Assembly: GCA_035698885.1 (NCBI GenBank) | Contig: DASSBJ010000119.1 | Span: 1 to 15,079, forward strand | From: VRUE01 sp035698885 | GTDB taxonomy: Bacteria > Actinomycetota > Thermoleophilia > Solirubrobacterales > 70-9 | Length of the DNA: 15,079 nucleotides | Reading direction: 5' to 3' | Shown: positions 1-6,349 of the stretch, one piece after another | How positions within the stretch are numbered: the first letter of the stretch is position 1 | Layout of the letters: every line of letters starts with the position of its first letter | Notes under the pieces: generated by a model | Databases searched by the model: none | Told to the model about the DNA's origin: nothing | What the model saw: the letters and a program-made list of their open reading frames with translations, nothing else | Made by a program: the position numbers and the translations under genes

Positions 1-174
1 GCTGCCGACCGTCTCCCCCACCTGGCGCAGGCGCTCGTCGGGCACCTGGGCGATCGCCACGTTGGGCTCGATCGTCGTGAACGGGTAGTCGCCGGTCTGC
101 GCGCCGCCCTTGGTCAGCGCGTTGAACAGGGTCGACTTGCCGGCGTTCGGGAGTCCCACAATTCCCACCTTCAT
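1..174 (-). CDS. ychF: Redox-regulated ribosome-associated ATPase YchF/OLA1, N-terminal part (runs off window)
   Basis: The 58 visible residues begin MKVGIVGLPNAGKSTLFNAL, which holds the P-loop G-x4-GKS/T of the Obg/YchF family. The segment TGDYPFTTIEPNVA is the switch I/G2 region, and a VPDERL segment follows, as in YchF. Members are about 360 residues, bind ATP rather than GTP because of an altered G4 motif (outside the window), associate with ribosomes and act in stress and translation physiology. The ATG at 174 is preceded on the minus strand by a GAGGGGG ribosome-binding site. The gene lies 10 bp downstream of the PAP2 phosphatase stop, so the two are probably co-transcribed. The 3' end is beyond position 1. 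Family assignment is very secure; function here is from family knowledge. Confidence 0.95.
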   Translation of the reverse strand, partial: MKVGIVGLPNAGKSTLFNALTKGGAQTGDYPFTTIEPNVAIAQVPDERLRQVGETVGS

Positions 175-184
175 TCGTGCCCCC

Positions 185-679
185 TCACAGCGAGAGCGGG
201 ACGATCAGGCCGAGGACGACACCGAGGACGGCGCCGGCCAGGACATCGGAGGGATAGTGCATTCCCAGGTAAGGGCGGCCAAGGGCCAGCGCGAACGCGA
301 GGGCGAAGGCGAGCGCCCCCCAGGGGGAAACCCTGGTCATCGCGGTGGCCACGGCGAACGACGACGTCGCATGCGCCGACGGGAAGCTGAGCGAGCTCGG
401 CGCCCCCCCGAGCGGCGGCAGCCCTTCGAGCACCGGCCGCGGCCGTTTGACGATCGCCTTGACGACGTAGTTGAGCCCGATCGCAACCGGGCCGAGGACG
501 GCGCAGACCAGCCACGCTTCGCGGTTGCCGCGGTCGAAGATCGCCAGCAGCACGCCTATCCCCAACCAGATCGCGCCGTTGTTGCCGGCCTTGCCGAGCG
601 CCTTGGCGATCGACTCGATGCCGGGCGTGTGGCCGGCGGTGCGCATGGCGCGCAAGATCCTCAGGTCGAGCTCCCGCAT
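185..679 (-). CDS. PAP2-superfamily membrane phosphatase
   Basis: A 164-residue membrane protein with the full type 2 phosphatidic acid phosphatase signature. C1 is K74-x6-R81-P82, C2 is P100-S-A-H103 (family form PSGH, here with Ala), and C3 is R135-x5-H141-x3-D145 (usual leading Ser is Gly). H103 and H141 are the expected phospho-accepting and proton-relay histidines. Hydrophobic segments lie near residues 36-48, 56-73, 103-115, 120-134 and 143-163. Family members dephosphorylate lipid phosphates such as phosphatidate or undecaprenyl pyrophosphate at the outer membrane face; the substrate here is unknown. The start at 679 has no Shine-Dalgarno sequence but has TATCCT nine bases upstream, suggesting a leaderless transcript. 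It leads a probable two-gene unit with ychF and is divergent from the BtrH_N gene. Confidence 0.9.
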   Translation of the reverse strand: MRELDLRILRAMRTAGHTPGIESIAKALGKAGNNGAIWLGIGVLLAIFDRGNREAWLVCAVLGPVAIGLNYVVKAIVKRPRPVLEGLPPLGGAPSSLSFPSAHATSSFAVATAMTRVSPWGALAFALAFALALGRPYLGMHYPSDVLAGAVLGVVLGLIVPLSL

Positions 680-688
680 CGGCCGCGC

Positions 689-696
689 AGGATAAT
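689..696. promoter_or_regulatory. Overlapping divergent -10 elements (PAP2 gene / BtrH_N gene)
   Basis: The 23-bp gap between divergent start codons at 679 and 703 contains AGGATAAT. On the minus strand TATCCT (694-689) sits 9 nt before the PAP2 ATG. On the plus strand GATAAT (691-696) sits 6 nt before the BtrH_N GTG. The two hexamers overlap by four bases. Neither gene has a Shine-Dalgarno sequence. This fits a compact bidirectional promoter making two leaderless mRNAs, but no transcript data support it. Confidence 0.45.
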
Positions 697-702
697 CGGC
701 CC

Positions 703-1671
703 GTGCCCTTCGTCCCCGGCTACGTCCACACCCCCGGCCACCACTGCGGCTCGACCGCGCTGCGCAACCTGCTCGCCTTCCACGGCACCGAGATCAGCGA
801 GGAGATGGCCTTCGGGCTCGGCGTCGGCGCCTGCTTCTACTACGTGACGATCGAAAAGGCGTCGCCGACCCGCTGGTTCAACGGGCGCACCGCGCGGCTG
901 GAGGAGAACTTCGACCAGCTGACCGGGGCGGCGCTCGAGCTGCGCACCTTCGAGCCCGGCGACGACGGGGCCTGGGAGGCTGCCCGCGCCGAGGTCGACG
1001 CCGGCCGGCCGGTGCTGCTGCTCACCGACCTCTACCACCTCGACCACTACGGCAACTCGGCCCACTTCCCCGGCCACGCCGTCGTCCTCGCCGGCTACGA
1101 CGACGAGCACGCGCACCTCTCCGACACCGGCTTCGAGCAACTGCAGCTGACGCGGCTGGAGAACCTCGACCGGGCGCGTCACGGCGAGCATCCGGCGTAC
1201 CCGCTGGCGGGCCACATGTTCACCGCGAGCGCCGAGGTCTCGCCCAAGCGCCTGCGCGAGGCGATCCCCGCGGCGATCGAGCGGGCGGCGCGGGCGATGG
1301 TCGAGCCCGAGTTCCCCGGCTTCTCCGGGCTCGACGCGGTGCGGCGGCTCGCCGCTGAGGCGGGCTCCTGGCCGGAAGCCGCCGAGGACTGGCAGTGGTG
1401 CGCGCGCTTCGGCTACCAGGTGATCGAGCGGCGGGGCACCGGCGGCGGCGCGTTCAGGCCGATGTACTCGCGCTTCCTGGCCGAGGCCGGGCGCGCCGAG
1501 GCGCCGCTGGCCGCGCGGGCCGGAGCGGCGTGGAGCGAGCTGGCCGAGGCATTGCGCCTCGCCAGCGAGCACGGGGAGCCAAAACCCACCCTCTGGCGCT
1601 CGATCGACACTTTGGCTAACCAAGTAGCCGCGGCGGAGGAGCGCCTCTGGACCGAGTTGGCCAATCCGTAG
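703..1671 (+). CDS. BtrH_N / DUF4872 domain protein (papain-like acyltransferase or peptidase fold)
   Basis: A 322-residue protein starting at GTG. Residues 10-45 hold the BtrH N-terminal signature: HHCGSTALRNLLAFHG, then SEEMAFGLG, then an aromatic CFYY. C15 is the probable nucleophile, H125 (FPGHAVVLAGYDD) and D141 (LSDTGFEQ) the likely partners, an arrangement like C39/papain-fold enzymes. The C-terminal half (about 170-320) resembles DUF4872. The named relative, BtrH of butirosin biosynthesis, transfers an acyl group from a carrier protein to an aminoglycoside. No carrier protein or antibiotic genes are visible nearby, so that reaction should not be assumed. The protein has no signal peptide and is probably cytoplasmic. 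No Shine-Dalgarno sequence precedes the GTG; the GATAAT box 6 nt upstream suggests a leaderless mRNA. Family confident, substrate unknown. Confidence 0.82.
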   Translation: MPFVPGYVHTPGHHCGSTALRNLLAFHGTEISEEMAFGLGVGACFYYVTIEKASPTRWFNGRTARLEENFDQLTGAALELRTFEPGDDGAWEAARAEVDAGRPVLLLTDLYHLDHYGNSAHFPGHAVVLAGYDDEHAHLSDTGFEQLQLTRLENLDRARHGEHPAYPLAGHMFTASAEVSPKRLREAIPAAIERAARAMVEPEFPGFSGLDAVRRLAAEAGSWPEAAEDWQWCARFGYQVIERRGTGGGAFRPMYSRFLAEAGRAEAPLAARAGAAWSELAEALRLASEHGEPKPTLWRSIDTLANQVAAAEERLWTELANP

Positions 1672-1689
1672 TTATCCCCCTTGGAGCGC

Positions 1690-1707
1690 GTACATCCGAT
1701 GGTGTAC
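1690..1707. promoter_or_regulatory. Operator-like dyad upstream of the 955-residue protein gene
   Basis: GTACATCC-GA-TGGTGTAC is an 18-bp imperfect dyad: the outer five base pairs (GTACA/TGTAC) match perfectly and one inner C/G pair is also symmetric. It ends two bases before the -35 part of the SigB/F-like promoter. That position suits a regulator binding site. It could be chance, and no regulator gene is adjacent. Confidence 0.3.
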
Positions 1708-1708
1708 C

Positions 1709-1733
1709 GTTTTCAACTGCGGGAGGCGGGTAG
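1709..1733 (+). promoter_or_regulatory. SigB/SigF-type promoter for the 955-residue secreted protein
   Basis: GTTTTC (1709-1714), a 13-nt spacer, then GGGTAG (1728-1733). This resembles the general-stress sigma consensus (GTTT near -35, GGGTA at -10). A start of transcription near 1740 would give a leader of about 32 nt containing the GGAGGAGA ribosome-binding site. It is one of four such elements in the window. Confidence 0.5.
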
Positions 1734-1771
1734 TCAGTTCTTTGGAACCCGTCTTGGAGGAGAATCTCAAT

Positions 1772-4639
1772 ATGAGAAGCAAGCGTGGCCCACTGGGGCT
1801 TCTCGTTCTCACCGCCGCATTTCTCGTTTTCGCATTAGGAGCTTCGCCCGCCAAGGCGGCATTTGGCATTGCCGAATGGGAAGCGGTGACGTGCAAAGAA
1901 AACGTCGACACCCCAGCGGCAATCGGGCCGCCCGGCGAACCAGGATTCTTCCCCATCCCGGAGTCTCCGGAACAGTGCAACGACGGCACGCCCGGCAAGT
2001 GGTTTACGCAGGCCGCCGGCCACCCCCCATTCGGGATTACCGACTTCACGCTGAACACGCTGTCGATCCCGACGGGATTCCCGGACGGGTTCGTCGAAGA
2101 AATCGTTGTCGATACCCCGGAAGGCCTGGGAGTCAATCCAGAGGCGACGCCGACGAAGTGCACGGTTGAACAGCTGAGCAAAGTCCCGGCGCCAGAATGT
2201 CCCCCCAGCTCGCTCGTAGGCTTCAGCTACCTCACCATCGCTGCCGAAAACCCAGCGGCCGGCGGATGTGACTATGAACCCCCGCCCCTCGTTCCGGACA
2301 AATGTCTCGATACGCGGGTGAAACTCCCTGTTTACAACATGGTGCCGTTCGACGGCGTGCCATCGATGGTCGGCTTCCCCACCAGCGCCCCCGGAGAACC
2401 GACGCTCATCGTCGGCGACCTGGATCCGACGGACCAGCACGTCAGATTCACGATCAGTGACATCCACACGCCCAACGCGGAACACCCGCCGATCATCGGC
2501 TCCCGCCTCGTCTTCTTCGGAAACTTCACGCCGGTCTACGCCGGGAGCTACCTCACGATGCCGAGCAACTGCGCTGGTGGACAGACGTCGATCCTTCACG
2601 TCAAAGCGCATGGCGGCGCAGAAGACACCGCCAGCTACACCACCGCGGTCGGCGCCGACGAATGCGCTTCGGCGCCGTTCAACGTCCAGCTCGACGCCAG
2701 CTCGAGCGGCTCGACCGACTCTCCGGAACCGACGACCGTCGACGTGCGGATGCCGGATCAGCTGAAACCCAACACGCGGGCCAACTCACACCTGCTGACG
2801 GCGAAGGTGACGCTGCCGGAGGGCGCCGGGATCAACCCGTCGCTCGCCAACGGCCTCGATGCCTGCAGCGACGCGCAGTTCAAGCGCGGCACCGACGAAC
2901 CAGTGGAGTGCCCGGCGTCCTCGCGAATCGGTTCGATCGACGTCGAAACGAACGCCCTCGACCAGCACCTCGGCGGCGACGTCTACGTCGCCCAGCCGAA
3001 GAACCAGGAACCGACCTCCGGCGAACAGTTCCGGGTCTTCCTGCATGCGTTCAACGAACGGTACGGCGTCAACGTACGACTCGTCGGGCATGTCTTCCCC
3101 GACCTCAAGACCGGTCAGCTGACCGTCGTCGTGCCGGAAAACCCGCAGGCGCCGTTCAACTCGTTCAAGGTCCACGTCGACGGTGGCGCCAGGGGCGCGC
3201 TGACGAGCCCCGACACCTGCGGGCCGCACACCGCAGCGGGCAGGTTCGTGCCCTGGTCACGGCCGAACGAAGAAGCGCCGGCAGGCGAAGGATCGAATCT
3301 CTCCTTCAGCCTCAATACCTTGCCGGGCGGTGGGCCCTGTCCGAAGACGCTCGCCGACCGGCCGTTCGACCCGTACTTCGCCTCGGCCCCCACCGAGTAC
3401 AAGGCGGGCCAGTTCACCAAGTTCCGGATGGACTTCGTGCGGGACAACGGCAACCAGGAGGTGAAGCGGATCGACGTCAACCTGCCCCCGGGCATGGTGG
3501 CGAAGCTGAAGGGCCTCGAATACTGCCCGCAGGCGAACATCGACGCAGCCGAAGCCCGCTCCGGGGTGAGCGTCACCGCCGACCCGGCGTGCCCGAACAG
3601 CAGCTTCGTCGGCACGGCGGAGATCGCGGCCGGCTCCGGCAGTCCGTTCCACACGCTGGGCAACGCCTACCTGGCGGGCCCCTACAAGGGCGCCCCGCTG
3701 AGCCTGGCGTTCATCACTCCGGCCGTCGCCGGTCCGTATGACCTCGGCAACGTGGTCGTGCGCGTGGCGCTGAACGTCGACCCCGAAACGGCCGAAGTCC
3801 ATGCCGTCTCGGACCCGATCCCGAACGTGTTCGGCGGCGTGAAGCTCGACATCCGTCAGATCCGCCTGTTCGTCGAACGGGCCAATTTCACCGTCAACCC
3901 GACCACCTGCCGCGAAAAGCTGCCGATCAAGACGACCCTCTTCGGCGGCGGCGGCGACCCCGCCGACCCGGCCGCCTGGAAGGAAGTCTCGAAGACCGAG
4001 GGGCTGCAGTTCGGCCAGTGCAGGAAACTGCGCTTCAAGCCGAAGTTCTACGCCCGGATCTTCGGCGGAAAGAACCAGACCAGGCGGGCGAGGAACCCGA
4101 AGTTCCGGGCGATCCTCGACGCCCGCTACGGCGACGCCAACCTGCGGCGGGCGGCGTTCATCCTGCCGCGGGCGACGATCCTCGACCAGGGTCACATCAA
4201 GACCATCTGCACGAGGGTCCAGCTGGCCGCCGACGAATGCCCGAAGAACTCGATCTACGGGCACGCGAAGGCGACCTCGCCGCTGCTGGCCGGCAACCTC
4301 AAGGGCCCGGTCTACCTGACCTCGTCCAGCCACGAACTGCCGGACCTGCTGGTCGACCTGCACGGCCAGGTGCCAATCCGGCTGCGCGGCGTGATCAGCT
4401 CCAAGCACGGCCGCCTGAAGACGGTGTTCAACAAGACGCCCGATGTGGCCGTCAAGAAGTTCATCCTGACGATGAAGGGCGGCAACAAGGGCCTGCTGGT
4501 CAACTCCCGGAACCTCTGCTCGAGGCGGACGACCGGCTTCCTCAACCTGCTGGCCCAGAACAGCCGCCGGGTGAGGACGAAGAACCTGCGGCTCAACATC
4601 CCCGCCTGCCACGGCGGCAAGAAGCACCACAAGAAGTAG
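1772..4639 (+). CDS. Large secreted protein with four diverged Cys-containing repeat modules, function unknown
   Basis: The ATG at 1772 is chosen because GGAGGAGA (1756-1763) precedes it by 8 nt and the protein then begins with a classical signal peptide: MRSKRG, a hydrophobic core to about residue 25, and cleavage near AKA-A (27-30). The 955-residue product has four diverged modules sharing the order LPxG-like strand, Cys, then CP-x-S-S-x-(V/I)-G, then a 'G-x-(V/A)-Y' strand. The Cys pairs are at about 130/143, 365/380, 585/607 and 813/823. The C-terminus is strongly basic (ending HGGKKHHKK). There are no transmembrane segments after the signal, no LPxTG anchor and no enzyme motif I recognise. 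Glu is mostly encoded GAA, unlike the GAG-rich neighbours. It is probably monocistronic, between a SigB/F-like promoter and a strong hairpin. A structural or surface-coat role is only a guess. Confidence 0.85.
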   Translation: MRSKRGPLGLLVLTAAFLVFALGASPAKAAFGIAEWEAVTCKENVDTPAAIGPPGEPGFFPIPESPEQCNDGTPGKWFTQAAGHPPFGITDFTLNTLSIPTGFPDGFVEEIVVDTPEGLGVNPEATPTKCTVEQLSKVPAPECPPSSLVGFSYLTIAAENPAAGGCDYEPPPLVPDKCLDTRVKLPVYNMVPFDGVPSMVGFPTSAPGEPTLIVGDLDPTDQHVRFTISDIHTPNAEHPPIIGSRLVFFGNFTPVYAGSYLTMPSNCAGGQTSILHVKAHGGAEDTASYTTAVGADECASAPFNVQLDASSSGSTDSPEPTTVDVRMPDQLKPNTRANSHLLTAKVTLPEGAGINPSLANGLDACSDAQFKRGTDEPVECPASSRIGSIDVETNALDQHLGGDVYVAQPKNQEPTSGEQFRVFLHAFNERYGVNVRLVGHVFPDLKTGQLTVVVPENPQAPFNSFKVHVDGGARGALTSPDTCGPHTAAGRFVPWSRPNEEAPAGEGSNLSFSLNTLPGGGPCPKTLADRPFDPYFASAPTEYKAGQFTKFRMDFVRDNGNQEVKRIDVNLPPGMVAKLKGLEYCPQANIDAAEARSGVSVTADPACPNSSFVGTAEIAAGSGSPFHTLGNAYLAGPYKGAPLSLAFITPAVAGPYDLGNVVVRVALNVDPETAEVHAVSDPIPNVFGGVKLDIRQIRLFVERANFTVNPTTCREKLPIKTTLFGGGGDPADPAAWKEVSKTEGLQFGQCRKLRFKPKFYARIFGGKNQTRRARNPKFRAILDARYGDANLRRAAFILPRATILDQGHIKTICTRVQLAADECPKNSIYGHAKATSPLLAGNLKGPVYLTSSSHELPDLLVDLHGQVPIRLRGVISSKHGRLKTVFNKTPDVAVKKFILTMKGGNKGLLVNSRNLCSRRTTGFLNLLAQNSRRVRTKNLRLNIPACHGGKKHHKK

Positions 4640-4650
4640 CAAGGGTCATC

Positions 4651-4684
4651 GGAGCCCGGGCGGATTCGGTTCCGCCCGGGCTCC
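4651..4684 (+). terminator. Strong hairpin terminator after the 955-residue protein gene
   Basis: A perfect 14-bp inverted repeat, GGAGCCCGGGCGGA / TCCGCCCGGGCTCC, with a 6-nt loop (TTCGGT), starts 11 nt after the TAG stop. There is no T-tract, as is common for hairpin terminators in high-GC Actinomycetota. Confidence 0.8.
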
Positions 4685-4725
4685 CGTCTCAGAAGTCGCT
4701 GCGCAGCCGTCGCCAGTGCTTGCGG

Positions 4726-4779
4726 CCCATTTGGGCGACGAAATGGGTACTGGAAGGCCGAAAATACCCATTTCCTTCC
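4726..4779. other. Three-arm competing inverted-repeat structure
   Basis: Arm 1 is CCCATTT (4726-4732), arm 2 is AAATGGGTA (4741-4749) and arm 3 is TACCCATTT (4765-4773). Arm 2 can pair with arm 1 (7 bp, 8-nt loop) or with arm 3 (perfect 9 bp, 15-nt loop), but not both. A further GGAAGG (4752-4757) can pair with CCTTCC (4774-4779). The AT-richer composition stands out from its surroundings. It lies between a terminator and the nei remnant. It could be an attenuator-like RNA switch, a pair of operators or a relic; nothing shows that it is transcribed. Confidence 0.45.
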
Positions 4780-4835
4780 GTTGCCCCCTATTTCGATCCG
4801 CCGGCCGCCGTCCCGTGTTCGCTTGAATCCAGCGC

Positions 4836-5144
4836 GTGGCGGAGGGCGACACCATCCTGCGGGCCGGGCGTCGGATCGAGGCGGCGCTCGGCGGGCAGGA
4901 GCTGCGGGTGCAGGCGGGCAACGGCCGCGGTCGCGCCGCGCGGGTCGCGCGACTCGACGGGCGGATGCTCGAACGGGTCGGGACCCATGGCAAGCATCTG
5001 CTGCTGCCCTTCGAGGGCGGCCTCGTCCTGCACAGCCACCTCGGCATGAACGGTTCCTGGCGGGTCGGCCGGCGTGGCGAGCGATGGCGCAAGCCGGCGT
5101 CCACGGCCTGGGCGGTGCTGAGCGGCGAGCGCGCCGAGGCCGCG
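4836..5144 (+). pseudogene. Eroded Fpg/Nei-family DNA glycosylase, N-terminal remnant
   Basis: About 103 residues match the N-terminal domain of actinobacterial Nei-type endonuclease VIII / formamidopyrimidine-DNA glycosylases: AEGDTILRAGRRIEAALGG, VGTHGKHLLLPF with the conserved Lys (K53), and GLVLHSHLGMNGSWRV. Intact enzymes are about 260-290 residues, use Pro2 as Schiff-base nucleophile, and carry helix-two-turn-helix and zinc-finger domains. Here residue 2 is Ala and the similarity stops after GERAEAA, so catalysis should be lost. The GTG start has no ribosome-binding site. The frame happens to stay open through about 30 unrelated codons into the zinc-ribbon gene. A 198-residue fusion protein is therefore formally possible. 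I consider it unlikely because the downstream gene has its own promoter and ribosome-binding site. Confidence 0.75.
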
Positions 5145-5169
5145 CCGTCGCGCTTCCCCGCGGAACCGG

Positions 5170-5196
5170 GTTTAACCGTCGCGGACGCACGGGTAG
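5170..5196 (+). promoter_or_regulatory. SigB/SigF-type promoter for the zinc-ribbon gene
   Basis: GTTTAA (5170-5175), a 15-nt spacer, then GGGTAG (5191-5196). The -35 part matches the Bacillus SigB consensus GTTTAA exactly. Predicted transcription start is near 5203, with a leader of about 31 nt carrying AGGAGGGG. It lies inside the degraded tail of the nei remnant. Confidence 0.5.
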
Positions 5197-5234
5197 AGCC
5201 TTCCTGTCAAAAACGCTCAAAGAGGAGGGGTGCC

Positions 5235-5432
5235 ATGTTCAAATGCGAGAGATGCGGCACCGGCTACAGCCCGATGCACGCCGCGGGGATCGACAACTGC
5301 CCCCGCTGCATGGTCCGCGACCGGACGGCGGCGCCGCTGACCTTCAAGGCCTTCGAGCTGCCCGGTTCGCGCAAGAGCGCCGCGGGCCCCTACACGGCGA
5401 GCGGCTCGAGGCCCTCGTCCTCGCTCAGGTAG
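5235..5432 (+). CDS. Small zinc-ribbon protein
   Basis: A 65-residue protein with C4-x2-C7-G-x13-C22-P-x-C25, a four-cysteine zinc ribbon, followed by RDRTAAPLTFKAFELPGS and a poorly ordered Ser/Arg tail. The ATG is preceded by AGGAGGGG (5223-5230) at 4 nt and by a SigB/F-like promoter, so it is an independent gene. The fold could bind Zn and nucleic acid or protein; the function is unknown. The C-G-x-CPxC pattern superficially recalls the C-terminal zinc finger of Fpg/Nei, whose N-terminal remnant is directly upstream in the same frame. However, the spacing is shorter than the 16 residues usual in Fpg, and an extra tail is present. The last 43 bases overlap the 3' end of the convergent sulfotransferase gene. 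Confidence 0.75.
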   Translation: MFKCERCGTGYSPMHAAGIDNCPRCMVRDRTAAPLTFKAFELPGSRKSAAGPYTASGSRPSSSLR

Positions 5433-6313
5433 CCGACCCGCTCCAAGGTCGCGCCGAGCGCCTCGTGCAGCGCGGCCCGCTCGCGCGGCGAGAGGTTCTC
5501 GCGCCAGCCGCCCGGGGCGGCGCTGCGCGCCTCGCGCAGCGGCCCGCGGGCTCGCTCCGGCAACCGCTCGAACCGGTGGCGAGCGGCGATCTCCTCCGCC
5601 CTTCGGTCATCGAGGCCGAGCGCGTCGCAGGCGGTGGCGAGCCCCTCCGCCGGACGCTCGCGCACCTCCTCGTAGCGGATCAGCACGCGGTCCTGCGGCT
5701 CGCGCGCCTCGAACGCCTCCAGCACCGCCTCGGTGCGGTACGCCCAGACGCCGGCGAGCCAGCGGACCAGCGGCAGCCGTCCCTCGGCGGAGACCGGGAA
5801 GGCGCCGCCGTCGATCGCCCATGATCCGGGCCGGTAGGCGGCGAGCCAGGAGTCGACGACGTCGCGGCCGTCGCGCAGCAGGAAGATCAGCTTCGAGCGG
5901 GGGAAGAGTTCGGCGAGCAGCGGGGCGACGTGCGAGGCCGGCTCCTTGACCACGTAGGTGGGCGGCGAAAACGACCGCGCCGCAGGGTCGTCGCCGCGCT
6001 GCGCCTCGAAGCGCGCCTGGATCAGCGAGCGCAGCGGCTGCCACCAGGCGTCGCGGTGCCGCTGCGAGAAGAAGTAGCCCGGCTCCTCGCGCTTCAGCTC
6101 GAGCAGCGTCGAGAGCTGCGGCGCCTCTTCCTCCGACGCGGCCCAGGCGAGCGGAATCGGGCGCCAGACGCCGAGGTGGTGTCCCAGGTGCGGGTCGTCG
6201 ATCGGCACGACGCCGTCCCAGTCGGCGAGCATCCGCAGCAGCCAGGTGCTGCCGCTGCGCGAGGAGCCGAAGATCCAGGCGAGGCGCTGCTCGTTTCGCT
6301 CGAGGTAGCTCAT
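5390..6313 (-). CDS. PAPS-dependent sulfotransferase family protein
   Basis: A 307-residue cytoplasmic protein with the 5'-phosphosulfate-binding loop GSSRSGSTWL at residues 16-25 and a KEP motif at 123-125. The 3'-phosphate-binding segment is FLLRDGRDVVDSW (R147 and S155 the expected ligands). Late W/R/E-rich helices (about 190-220) fit the fold. Family members move sulfate from PAPS to hydroxyl or amino groups of lipids, sugars or small molecules; the acceptor here is unknown. It starts 36 bp downstream of the csbD-like stop and probably shares its transcript, hence possibly its stress-type promoter. The 3' end overlaps the convergent zinc-ribbon gene by 43 bp. No PAPS-synthesis genes are visible. 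Confidence 0.88.
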   Translation of the reverse strand: MSYLERNEQRLAWIFGSSRSGSTWLLRMLADWDGVVPIDDPHLGHHLGVWRPIPLAWAASEEEAPQLSTLLELKREEPGYFFSQRHRDAWWQPLRSLIQARFEAQRGDDPAARSFSPPTYVVKEPASHVAPLLAELFPRSKLIFLLRDGRDVVDSWLAAYRPGSWAIDGGAFPVSAEGRLPLVRWLAGVWAYRTEAVLEAFEAREPQDRVLIRYEEVRERPAEGLATACDALGLDDRRAEEIAARHRFERLPERARGPLREARSAAPGGWRENLSPRERAALHEALGATLERVGYLSEDEGLEPLAV

Positions 6314-6349
6314 GCGGCGCCTGCAAAGCCCCCCGAGGAAGGGCCTGGG

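Noticed and set aside
1681..1710. TTGGAG-N18-TACCGT as a housekeeping promoter for the large secreted protein
   Set aside because: Poor -35 and -10 matches, and the GTTTTC-N13-GGGTAG element fits the leader length better; the dyad overlaps this stretch.
3257..4642. A 461-codon open frame antisense to the large secreted-protein gene
   Set aside because: Composition is Arg/Val/Gly-rich with no domain, it mirrors a clearly real gene with signal peptide and ribosome-binding site, and such antisense openings are common at this GC content.
4741..4750. GGGTAC at 4745-4750 as a further SigB/F-type -10
   Set aside because: No GTTT-like element lies 12-16 nt upstream and no start codon follows at a suitable distance; it is part of the inverted-repeat arm.
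4018..5049. A 343-codon plus-strand frame crossing the 3' end of the large gene and its terminator
   Set aside because: It runs through a strong hairpin and overlaps a well-supported frame, with Pro/Arg-rich nonsense composition.
4836..5432. A functional full Nei glycosylase using the downstream CxxC..CPxC as its own zinc finger
   Set aside because: The helix-two-turn-helix region is missing, Pro2 is Ala, Cys spacing is shorter than in Fpg, and the zinc-ribbon part has its own promoter and ribosome-binding site.
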